Translations under genes and position numbers: made by a program
NCBI GenBank assembly: GCA_027625915.1
Contig: JANTQA010000070.1
Span: 7,011,001-7,075,000, forward strand
Direction: 5' to 3'
Length of the DNA: 64,000 bases
From: Anaeramoeba flamelloides
Taxonomy: Eukaryota > Metamonada > Anaeramoebidae
The notes under the pieces: generated by a model
Databases searched by the model: none
What the model saw: the letters and a program-made list of their open reading frames with translations, nothing else
Told to the model about the DNA's origin: nothing
In this document: piece after piece, positions 1 to 10,042 of the stretch
Layout: each line of letters opens with the position of its first letter
How positions within the stretch are numbered: the stretch's first letter is position 1

Positions 1-261
1 TAAAAAATTTTAAAAGAAAATTAACTGATTCCTTTTAGAAAAAGATTCAGATTTTAACCAATTAATATTATTAATAGAGGTTATTTCTAAATTATTATTA
101 CTTAGGTAAAACAGAAAAAAGAATTATAAAATTAAAAGATCAGAAAAAATTAGTATCGTTAAATAGAAAAAATTTGAATAATTAATCAAAATAAAAAAAA
201 AAAATGAAAAAAAAAAAAAACAATAAAAAGAAAAACAAAAAAACAATAATATCAGGAAAAT

Positions 262-3200
262 TTACAATATGGATCCTTGAATAATCAAAAGTGAATTATC
301 TTCAATTCCAAGTTCTGATAATAAGTCATATCCATTATTTTCTGATGTTATCCATTTTTTATTTTCACGAATCCAAATTGAAAATTCAGTTATTGTTGGA
401 AAAAGATCATTAATCCAATTAATAATTTCCAATAAATTGTCATTTTTTTTAAATTCTTTTGAATAACGCTTATTTTGACCTATGACTTTAATTGTTACAT
501 AAATTAATTCATCATCAATACTAGCCTCATCTTCCTCACCACCATCACCGTTATCATTCAAATTTTCTTTTTTCTTTTCAAACTGTTCAAAATCATCAAG
601 ATTATCAAGATTGAAATTTTCAATTTCTTCATTATTTTCTCCATCTTCAATTTCATCAACATCTTCGCCTTCGTCTTTATCTTGAATCTCTTCATCTTCG
701 TCGCTCCTCTCTTCATCATTCCTCTTTTCAAATTCAAATTCCTTTTCATCTTCTTCAACTTTTTCAAATTCATTATCATTTTCTATAAAATTTTCAATTT
801 CATTATCTTTCTCACTTTCCTTATCATCTTCATTTGTATTTGTTATTTCATTTTCATCCTCATCAAAAATTTGATTTTCATTTTTATTTTGATTTATTAT
901 TATGTTTTCCTCATTTTTGTTTCTAAATTCTAAATTATTATCATCATCATCTTTCTTTTCTAAATTATCTGTTGGTATAGGAACTTGATTTATAACATCA
1001 TTAAAATGTTCATCATCATCACCATCATCATCATTATCAATAACTTTATTTAAATTTCCATCATCATAATGCTCATAACTGCTCAATTCAAAATTATTCT
1101 CATCATTAATTTTGAGATTTTCATCAAATTGGTAATTAAATTTTTGGTTTTTATTAATAAAATCATTAGAAAGACTCGATAAATCTAAAATTTTTTTCAT
1201 TGGATTGGGTTTTTGACTATTTTCTAATTCGAAATTTAAATCTAATTCATCATCAAATATAATTTCAGTTTTTTCCTCTTTTATAATTTGTTTTTGGACT
1301 TTTATTGGTGTTTTTTTTTTATTAAACAAATCCAAATTATCATTTTTATCTTCCTTCTCATCTTCATTACCGTCTTCATTTTCGTTTTCCAATTCTTTAT
1401 TAGCATCTAAATTAAAATCATCAGAATCAAAATCTATATCATCATTCAAAAAATCATCTTTTGTTTGATTGATGTTTTCAATATTTGAATAACCATCAGA
1501 TAAATTCTCTTTATTTTGAAAATCTAGTTCTTCTTCATTCACATATTCTGAAAAATCTGTACCTAGCAATTCTTTTAATTTATTCCATTTTATTTTATTT
1601 TCTTTGGTAAGTATTTCTTCTAGCCAATCAATAAAAATGTCTTTGTTTAAAGATCTTTGTTTCCATTCCGTGCAACGAATTTTCTCTTTATTAATTTGCA
1701 CTTTATAAAAGCAAGGGTATCTTGTTATTTCAAATTGTTTACGAATATAAGAAGGTAATCTCAGTTTATAAAGATCAACTACCCAAAAATGATAATAAGA
1801 ATTGATTAAATTAATGAATATATTATCACTCATCAATCTTACAACTCTATTTGTCTTTGGATCAACTTTATTATTATACAAATAAAGCAACAATGGCCTA
1901 TTAAATTTTGTTATTGATGAATAATGCAACAATTTTGATAGCGGTTGGGTAGAGACTATTGGATGGCCAATAAAACTTTGGTGGAATTGCTCTAAGTGTT
2001 TCGAATTTTGCCCTACATTTTTGATTTGGTATTTTAAAAGTAGATCCAAAATTTTATTCCCCGTAGAACGAACTGCCCTTAATTTTCTAACATTTTTTTT
2101 AAATTTACGAACATTGTGTCTTTTCATTTGATTTTTGGGTTGATCTTGGCTAACAATTTTTTTATTCTTATTCTCATCCTCATTCACATTCACATTCTCG
2201 TTCTCATTCTCTATCTCTTTATTTCGATGGCTCTGATCAAACTTCTCTTTCTTTTCCACTTTCTCTTTCTTCTTTGCATTCTCTTTAGGTTTTTTAATTT
2301 CTGTTGAAGAATTTAAAAAATTAAATCCAAAAGGATTTTGTTTTTTGTTCATCACCATCGATCCAGTTTTAATTCTTGTCCGGCTTCTTGAGATTTTTTC
2401 TGTTTTTGGCCTTAATTTATTTAATGTCATTATACTAATCCGAGTGATCTGTGGCTTGGTGCTTGTATTTGGTAATTCTCTTGTTTTTCTGTATGGGTTC
2501 GTTCTTGTTTTGGGTTTTGGTGTTTTTGAAAGAAATTGATTATTTTTGTTAAAAAAGTTTTTTTTTGTTTTTGTTTTTTCTTTTTCTTTTTGTTTCTCTT
2601 TTTGTTTTTTTTGTATCTCTTTTTCTTTTTCTTGATTTTTTTTAAGAGAGAAAAATGTGTGTTCTGTTTCAATTTGTTTTTTAATTATTCTTTTTTTTTG
2701 TTGTTTTGGAGTTAAGTCAATGGTTGTTGGTTCAAATTCCGAGACTTCGTCTCCTAAATAAACTATATTTGTGTTAATAATTGTAAGTATTTGTGGATTT
2801 TTTAGAATGATATCCCCAACAGAGATCTAGGTAGAAATATTAATTTAATAAAGTGGAAACAAACAAAAAGAGTTCAAAGTAGTTTTAAATAATGACAGTT
2901 TAGAAAAAAAAAATAATTGGTAAGTGTAAAAAAAAAAGAAGAAAAAAAATTGAGAGAATTTGTCTTTTCATTAAAAAGTTAAAAATTTTGTTTTCAAAAA
3001 TTTTGTGTTTTTCAAATTAAAACAATTTCTTTGTATAGATTCTCAATAAGTGTTTTTTTGTTTTTTTTATGTTCTCAATTATTGGAGGATAAAAAATAAA
3101 AAACAAAGCAAAAAAGGTAAGAGATCTTGTAAAGTAACATAAAAAAAAATTATAAAAAAGAAAGAATACACTTTCGTCACGAGGATCTATTGGATAAGTT

Positions 3201-3331
3201 ATTAAGTTTTGTGGATCAATATTAAATTGTTTACAAATATTCTCCTTCACTAAATAAAAAGGTTTATCTTCCTGAAGATACATGGATACTGACTGATCCA
3301 TATATTGAAAGACGAAAGTTATAGTGTCCAT
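262..3331 (-). CDS. UBL-UAS-UBX domain protein (FAF1/UBXD-like)
   Basis: Two-exon gene, exons 3331-3170 and 2826-262, about 908 aa. Exon 1 encodes a ubiquitin-like fold beginning MDTITFVFQYMDQSVSMY; it joins in phase 0 (AGT|gtattc ... cctag|ATC) to ISVGDIILKNPQILTI, which completes that fold. A Lys-rich linker follows, then a thioredoxin-like UAS domain (about residues 310-475, core RPLLLYLYNNKVD ... ITRYPCFYKV), about 340 residues of Asp/Glu/Asn-rich linker, and a C-terminal UBX domain (about 826-908, ending in LLIIQGSIL). UAS-UBX proteins are adaptors for the p97/Cdc48 segregase in ubiquitin-dependent degradation. The usual FPR touch-turn of UBX is not visible (the equivalent strand reads FSIWIRENKKW), so p97 binding may be weak or altered. 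No UBA domain is seen, although an upstream exon cannot be excluded. An in-frame ATG at 3358 would add 9 residues. The domains are clear; the exact FAF1 orthology is inference. Confidence 0.85.
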
Positions 3332-3695
3332 TTTAATTTGGGATCCTTGACAATTCAAAAAATAAAGCTAAAAATTCGGAATTAATAAAACAAATAAAAA
3401 TGTTCAATTATTTGAGCAAAAATCAATCAAAAATATTAATTTTTCGAAACAGTAATGTTAATAGGTTTTGAAATAATCTTTCTTAATATTTTTTGAGAAT
3501 AATGGAATGTTTAAAGATAATAAGAAACAAAAAAAAATCTGAGATAATATTTGATTAATAAAATCCCTAAATACACTAACTCTTGACTAAAGGCTAAAGT
3601 TATTCAATTAGGAGTCTAGAAAGTTAAGAGTCAATTCAGATTGAATTACAAACTTCAAAAAGTAGGGTGATCAGTTAAAATCAAAGATTTACTTA

Positions 3696-3893
3696 CAGTC
3701 AGTTCCACTTTTTCAGGCACAAACTTCCAAGGAAAATTAATGAACAAAGAAAAATCTCAAATTAAGGTATTAAGATTCTGTTTCTAGTAATATAAATTGT
3801 AAAAAAAAAAATTGTAAATTTTCTTCCTAAATTTGAAATTTTTTTGTGTCTTAAATTTCGTTAAAAGTTTTGTCTTAAATTTGAAACTGTCAG
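3696..3893. mobile_element. MITE family A, copy 1 (Tc1/mariner-type ends)
   Basis: Flanked by TA on both sides (3694-3695 and 3894-3895). The left end is CAGTCAGTTCCACTTTTTCA. The right end, reverse-complemented, is CTGACAGTTTCAAATTTAAG, an imperfect terminal inverted repeat. The interior shares the word AAAAATCTCAAATTAAGG with copy 2 at 8468. No coding capacity. TA duplication and about 200 bp length fit a non-autonomous Tc1/mariner derivative; the superfamily is inferred. Confidence 0.75.
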
Positions 3894-4140
3894 TATTTTC
3901 AAGTTTTTCTTTTTTTGATTAACAAGTATTTAACATAAAAAGAGAAAAAAATTTCTTATTCTTTTACACCATCAACATTCTATCTGTAAAAAAGGATTTT
4001 TTATGAAACATTGACAAGTCGAAGGTTTAGCTTTCAAAATCAAAACTACTGTTAGTTTGGAATTATGAGCTTGTGAAATGGTAAAAATAATTTACAAAAC
4101 AATCATCCAGCACAAAAAAAAAGAAGAAACATAAAAAAAT

Positions 4141-4218
4141 TACACTTTAGGGAATCGAACCCCAGCCGTTGGTTGTTTAAATAAAAAGACCAACAATCTT
4201 CCATTAAAATATAGTGTA
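4141..4218 (-). tRNA. tRNA-like gene, isotype uncertain (possibly Lys with interrupted anticodon loop)
   Basis: On the minus strand the acceptor arms TACACT and AGTGTA pair over 6 bp. A T-arm TGGGG-TTCGATT-CCCTA is intact with a canonical B-box-like loop, and a short D-arm (TTT TAATGGA AGA) is present. The anticodon stem TTGGT/ACCAA encloses about 15 nt beginning CTTTTT, longer than a normal 7-nt loop. This could mean UUU (Lys) with an intron of about 8 nt, or a decayed tRNA. A run of seven T follows the 3' end directly, as in Pol III terminators. The seventh acceptor pair is an A-A mismatch. It could instead be a tRNA pseudogene or a tRNA-derived repeat head. Confidence 0.4.
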
Positions 4219-4564
4219 CTTATATATTACTTTATTTAAACATAAAAAAATGAATTTAATAAACTATAAAAAATGAATTTATTTAGAACCTTTTCAAGAA
4301 AAATCAATAAGATCAAAAGGAATAATAAAATTAAAAAAAAAAAAAACACGTTAACCATTAAACAAAAGATTGTTATTCTGAAGAACTACGTTCAGGTAAT
4401 ATCAACATATCTCAAGAACTAATTGATATCTCAGTAATTTAAATTATCTATATGAATTATATTTAAAATATACTATAATTTTGATCAAAAAATATTATTT
4501 TTGTGTTATTTTTTAAGGAACAATGAAAAATTCAGAAAAAATTTTGGGGTATATAAACTCTAAA

Positions 4565-4745
4565 CACCCTTTAATTCAGAAAAAGTGAAAAAGAAAAATC
4601 CCCTTTATTTTCTTGTCGAAAAAATGACGATCATTTCAAACTTTCACAATAAAAAACTTTAACTTTAAAAGATCATATTGTTATGAGTTTTGACAATTGT
4701 GTTACTATGAATTGCTATCAGAGTTTTCAGAAATCATAAAAATCC
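4565..4745. repeat. Dispersed repeat, partner of 62300-62475
   Basis: This stretch shares the block AAAAAATGACGATCATTTCA and about 150 bp of following sequence, in the same orientation, with 62300-62475 (in the BEACH-gene 5' intron). No terminal inverted repeat or ORF was recognised. Confidence 0.6.
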
Positions 4746-6529
4746 TTACCAAGAAATTGTAATTATCGATCTTTTGTTCCTATCCTTTATTAATCATTTT
4801 CTCATTTTTCTAATCTTAAAGAAAATAAGATATAATTACATTTATAAACTATTCACCAAAAACAAGATTAAATTTCTTTTACAAAAAATGAGAACAATAT
4901 GTCTTACGATACAATGTCAGTACTATTTTATTTATTTTTTCTTTTGGGTATTTTGTTCAATAAAGCAATCCTTCAATTTTTAAATGAAGTGCTTTACTTT
5001 TTTCAAACATATTTATTTCAAAAATACCAACTTTGTAATGTGTAATTTTTTTCTCGTAAAAAAAAATCCTAAGCTGATCAGTTTTAAAACAAAAGTTTTA
5101 TCATTTGATGAGGAATGAATGGAATGGGACTTGTTTTTGAAAATTAACAAAATAAATTTCAAAAAAATTTTTAAAATGTGATTTGAGTCAGGTGATAATG
5201 TACTAAAAATAGCTATTGTTTTAGCAATAAATAAAACAATTCAAGAAGTAAAAGGTATCTATTCGTTCTTTTTATATGACAATGAAGAAATAATGAGTCT
5301 TGAAGTTGGAATACTTTAGGTATTTCAGTTTGATTAGAGGACTTTTATTTTTCTCAAAATGGATTATGAAATTTTAGGTTACATTGACAGTTCTTGAAAA
5401 GTGAGAGCAATAACGTTTTTGTTTACCATTGGGTGTGTGCAACCCTCTCTTTACTAAAGCGAAATATGAGTCTAAAAAAAAATAAAATGAGAAATGGTGA
5501 ATAAAATTTTATTTTGGTAGTGAGTGGTAAACTTGATCAATGAAAACATTTTTTATCTTTACCTTCTTTCTGATTCTATTAACTTGATCTTCCCAATCAT
5601 TTCAAAAAAAAACAACTTTGCTCTCCTAAATATTGCTTTTTTTTGATAATGAATCGATTTTAAGATTTGGGTAAAGAGTACATTATCCCCGGATTCTAAG
5701 TCATATAATATACAAAATAATTTTCACTCAACAAATGATATTCATTTTTTTTTTTTTTTTTGGAAGAATTTCCTATTTTAAATCATAACACAAAATCTGT
5801 AACTTAATTGCTTGTTTTGATTAATTCAAAATATAACTTTAAATAAATAAAATTGAAAATGTTAAAAGACAATTTTGAATGATAACCTATTTGTAACTAA
5901 AATTCTCAAAAAATCAAAAAATAATATTTTTTTTTACTTTTCAAAAAAAATAAAATTTCCTTGAAAAAAAATATTTTTTTGAAGGAGAAAAAATGAAAAA
6001 AAATAAACTTAAGGGTCTAGTTATTTATGATGGATTTGTTCCATATTCAAGGAGTAACCTGAGACCAAAAAGGGTATATATGAAATAGTCCTACTTTCAA
6101 TTGACATAATTTAAATAATAAAAAAAAAATTTCATTAGATCATCTTTGAAAATAATTTCTACGAATAAAAATATGTTTAAAAGAGTTCTCAATTCTAAAA
6201 AATTTAATTTTAAAAAAAAAATCCATCTTTTCTAATTTTCTATTTCAAAATGGTTAAATTTCTTTAATTTAAAACAAATTGCTTTCTAAAAGTGCTTAAT
6301 CAATTTCATTCGATTTAATCTGATTTGTGCTTACAATTTGTTTCAAAATAAATGGAACATAATTTTTGTTCAACTCTCCACAAATCGATTTTTACAAGTA
6401 TCAAAAATTTTAAATTTTTAATTCAGAAAAGAAGCTTAAATTATTCATTTGATATCTTTTTGAAATGGGGCAACTTTGATGTTTTATATTAATTATAGAG
6501 TATTTTTTTTTTTTTTGGAACCACTGAAT

Positions 6530-7500
6530 GAAAATTTTGATCTTTTTATTTTGCAATTAACAGTATTTTGCAACCTTCTAAATTTGACCAAGTTAGGATT
6601 ATATATTATTCTTGAGATAAAAATAACTTATTTGAAAAATGAAAAAAAAAAAAGAAAAAAAAATCACCGAGATCTCAAAAAGTGCCAAGGATAGACACAT
6701 CAAAACTGACGTAGTTGTTTTCAAAATTGTAATTATAACCATTCTAAACCCCAATTCAAAATTTTTAACACACCAAAATTCGATTTGTGAAAAAAAAAAA
6801 CTTATTTAATCACTTCTCGAAGATTTACCAATTAGATCCATTCACTAATTGAAATGTTAACACCTTTTTATAAATTACAATACCCACAAAACAAAAAATA
6901 AATAATTATCAATACAAATAAATCATGTGTGTGTTAAAAATTTTGGAGAGAGCAAAACAAAAAAATACATTAGTAAATCTGTTTAAAGTCTATTAGGAAT
7001 ATTGATCGATCAAAAGGTTAGATACTACCAACTAATTTTATTTGAGTTCTTCTATTTGGAACAACTTTCAACTTTAACATAATATAAACCTTGTTGATAA
7101 AAATTTTGATCCAACGAAGCCAATTACGTAATTCAAACAATGAAATGAAAACAAAAACTAAAAGATGAAAAAATGATTTTCATATTTTTCAAAAATCAAA
7201 ATTATCTCCAATTTCAATGAAATTGTATTGTTTTGATTGTTTGGAACGTTTTAGCTGGGTGGAAAATTTTGAATTTTAGTTTAATTAGAAATTGAGTATA
7301 GATCTTTAGCACTTTTTTTCTAAAAATTTCTTCATCTTTGGTTGTTGATTTTTAAAGATAGATCGTACATCATAGGTTTGTTGGTTTTTAATTGGTGTTA
7401 GGTCCTCATAAAAATATATAAAAAGTTTTTTTCCATTTCGGAAAAATATAAATTTCACTGTAATGACTCGACCCTTAACAAAATCTAATTTTTTTAGTTT
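6530..7500. repeat. Dispersed repeat family, longest copy
   Basis: Three blocks match other places. 6530-6745 matches 14990-15200 (same orientation). 6785-7285 matches 10850-11345 in inverted orientation over about 500 bp. 7370-7500 resembles 15290-15420. The copy at 14.96-15.43 kb therefore looks like an internally deleted version of this one. Shared words include TTTGGAGAGAGCAAAACAAA and TTGATCGATCAAAAGGTTAG. Termini were not defined and no ORF was recognised. Confidence 0.65.
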
Positions 7501-7611
7501 TTAATTCATCAAATTTCTGTTTCAAATGGGTTTTATCATTTTAATGAATTGATTATTTTTTTCATTGGAAGAAACCATTTAAATTATATATAATAAATCT
7601 GTCTATTATAA

Positions 7612-7880
7612 GGCATTTCCAAAAAAGTGGTGCATTTTTTTTTATATTTCATAAAAAATAATCTTTGTTAGTGAAAGTATTTATTAATTGATGATACAAA
7701 ATTAAGTTTAGTATTGATACCAATTGAACAAATGACTAACGTATTTGTTTCAAAATAATCTGGATGAAATATTTCCAAAAAATAAAAAAAAATAATAGAA
7801 CTTATTTGTTGAAAACAATGTACTACCAATTTCAATAAAAACTGGAAATATTGAAAGGATGTATTTGATTTTATAAACAA
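7612..7880. repeat. Dispersed repeat, related to 44590-44873 and 23340-23760
   Basis: Starts with GGCATTTCCAAAAAAGTGG and matches the reverse complement of 44873-44590 over its whole length, including ATTTCATAAAAAATAATCTT. A more diverged relative lies at 23340-23760 in a RalGAP intron. The 44.7 kb copy has CCAAAAAAAGTG-type sequence at both ends in opposite orientation, so a short inverted-repeat element is plausible. Confidence 0.6.
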
Positions 7881-8467
7881 TCAAAAGCAGTTATATGTTT
7901 AATCTATTCTATTTGAATTTTTTTTGTGATTAAAGAAGTTATGAAAAGGGTTTTTTCAATCAAAAAGAAAATAATAAACATTAATTTTCACCACCTAAAC
8001 AATATCAAATAAAATCGAGATCACAAAATTTAATATCTTTTATTCATGCAATACAATACTAAAAAAAAAAACGAATTATTATCTCGAATCTATAAATGAT
8101 AGTTAATGAATTTATATGTTTATATATTATTTTTGAAGATTGGGTTTAAAAGATATCTTTGAAAATAAATTTGCACCTCTTTTTTTGGAAATAGCTTAAT
8201 ATTTTTATTAATAATACTCCCAGTGTTTTAACTTATTATTTTTTCTTCTTTTTTATTTTTTTAAAATTATGTTATACGCGATTTTTGAATATTGACTTAC
8301 TTTTTTTTTAATAAAATTATTTTTCAGAATTTAGCTTCAAATTGAAAATTAAATTAATTTATCAGAGTTTGACTCTTTCTGGGTCGAGTAAAAAGTTACA
8401 AATTTTTGATGATTCATAAATTATTTTTAAAAATTACTAAATTTTTAAAAGAAAAAATCATATATTA

Positions 8468-8657
8468 CAGTCAGTTCCACTTTTAAGACACAAACTGTCA
8501 ACAAAAATTAAGGCAAAAAAATCTCAAATTAAGGCACATTTTTAAAATTTTCATTTTTTACAATTTATTTTACTAGAGATTTTTTTGTGCATTAAATTGA
8601 GATTTTTATTGCCTTAAATTTCCATGAAATTTTGTGCCTTCAAAGTGAAACTGACTG
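8468..8657. mobile_element. MITE family A, copy 2 (Tc1/mariner-type ends)
   Basis: 190 bp flanked by TA (8466-8467 and 8658-8659). The left terminus is CAGTCAGTTCCACTTTTAAG. The right terminus, reverse-complemented, is CAGTCAGTTTCACTTTGAAG, and most of the element is an imperfect long palindrome (AATTAAGGCA left, TGCCTTAAATT right). The ends match better than in copy 1, so it is probably the younger insertion. No ORF. Confidence 0.85.
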
Positions 8658-10042
8658 TATATATTTTTTACAAAAATATAAAAAACTTTATATTATTTTT
8701 AAATATCAAAATGGATTTTTAGATTCGAAAAATATTTTAATCTATGGACTTTTTACAATTATTCAAATTGATTCACAAATAAATTTAGTAGAATTTTTAA
8801 AGTGAGTGTTTTTTGTTTAAAAAATTGACATTCAGTGAAATTAATACACTTTCCAATACTATTTCAATATCGAGTTTTAAAAAAAAAATTTCATAAAAAT
8901 AAAGATTTTTTATCAAAATATTGTTTTTTAACTTTCTTGGTCCTTTTAGGAATTCAAAATCAAATTTCAATTTCCTTTTAAGAATAAAATTTCTCCTCAA
9001 ACTAGTAAATAATTTTTTATGTAATTATTAAAAAGTCTGACTCTATGATCTGAAATACTCCAAGAGATACTAGCCAAGCAGTTAAATATAAAAAAAATAA
9101 AATTCTACAGTTTTTAGAACAATTTTTGATGAAATTATTTTTTCTTTAATAAAAACCTTTTCTCAAACCCAAAAATGAAACAACAACCTCACAACAATAC
9201 TAAAAAAAAAAAATTTGGAATAGAAAACAAACCAAACTTTAAAATGATAAACAAAGATGTAAAATACTTAAAAAAATAAATAATTAAACACTTTAATACT
9301 CTTATTATAGAAAAATAAACATTATGTTTGTTGATAGGGTAGACCAAGATATAAAACATATCATTTGAAACGGATTTTTTTTTCGTGCAATTTATTTATG
9401 GTATTTTTTTTTTGGCATAAAATGATAATTCTGAACACAAAATGATTTATGGATTGATGGTTAAGAAAAAAATTGATAATGATGATTTTTGGTTTGTATT
9501 AGCAAAAAATTTAAGAGTTGAACTGAAATGAAATTCATAGTAAATAGATCTTGGTCATAATAATCCAAAAAGACTTTTTTATTATAATTAAAAATATGAA
9601 AAAAGTAATTCTGTCACGTTATGATTATTCGATAGATATTCTGGCGTATTTTCACAAAGATTTTTTTACTCATGTTCATTTTCTGAAAAAACAATTTATC
9701 TTAATAAAAGAAACATGGAAAAAAAAAATATTTTGATTTCTTATTTTTATGATTGTTCTGTTCCATCAACAGATTTGTTAGAGGTTATCTTTTTGATGGA
9801 TGGTATATGTTTAAAATTGTGGAAAATGTAATATTAACAAAAATGCGTAAATTGTAACAAGAATGACATTAATCGGATTTAAAATCCTGCAACATTTATG
9901 GATTTAAAATTTTATATTAAATTAAATGGGAAATAGTTGATTTTTATATTTAAATAATTGAAAATTTGAAGAATCACTAATTATTATATTTTTAATTAAA
10001 ATTATTGATATATTTCCAATTTTTACCTTAAAATAATATTCA

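Larger units (their letters stand above)
3332..10042. other. 6.7 kb intergenic region, repeat-rich
   Basis: No convincing protein gene. It contains two copies of a 195-bp TA-flanked MITE (3696-3893, 8468-8657), a tRNA-like sequence (4141-4218), a dispersed repeat at 4565-4745 (second copy near 62300-62475), a longer repeat at 6530-7500, and a short repeat at 7612-7880 related to 44590-44873. Open frames here are short and AT-driven. Two short plus-strand stretches near 5190-5330 and 5995-6090 look weakly protein-like but have no recognisable family. Confidence 0.5.
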
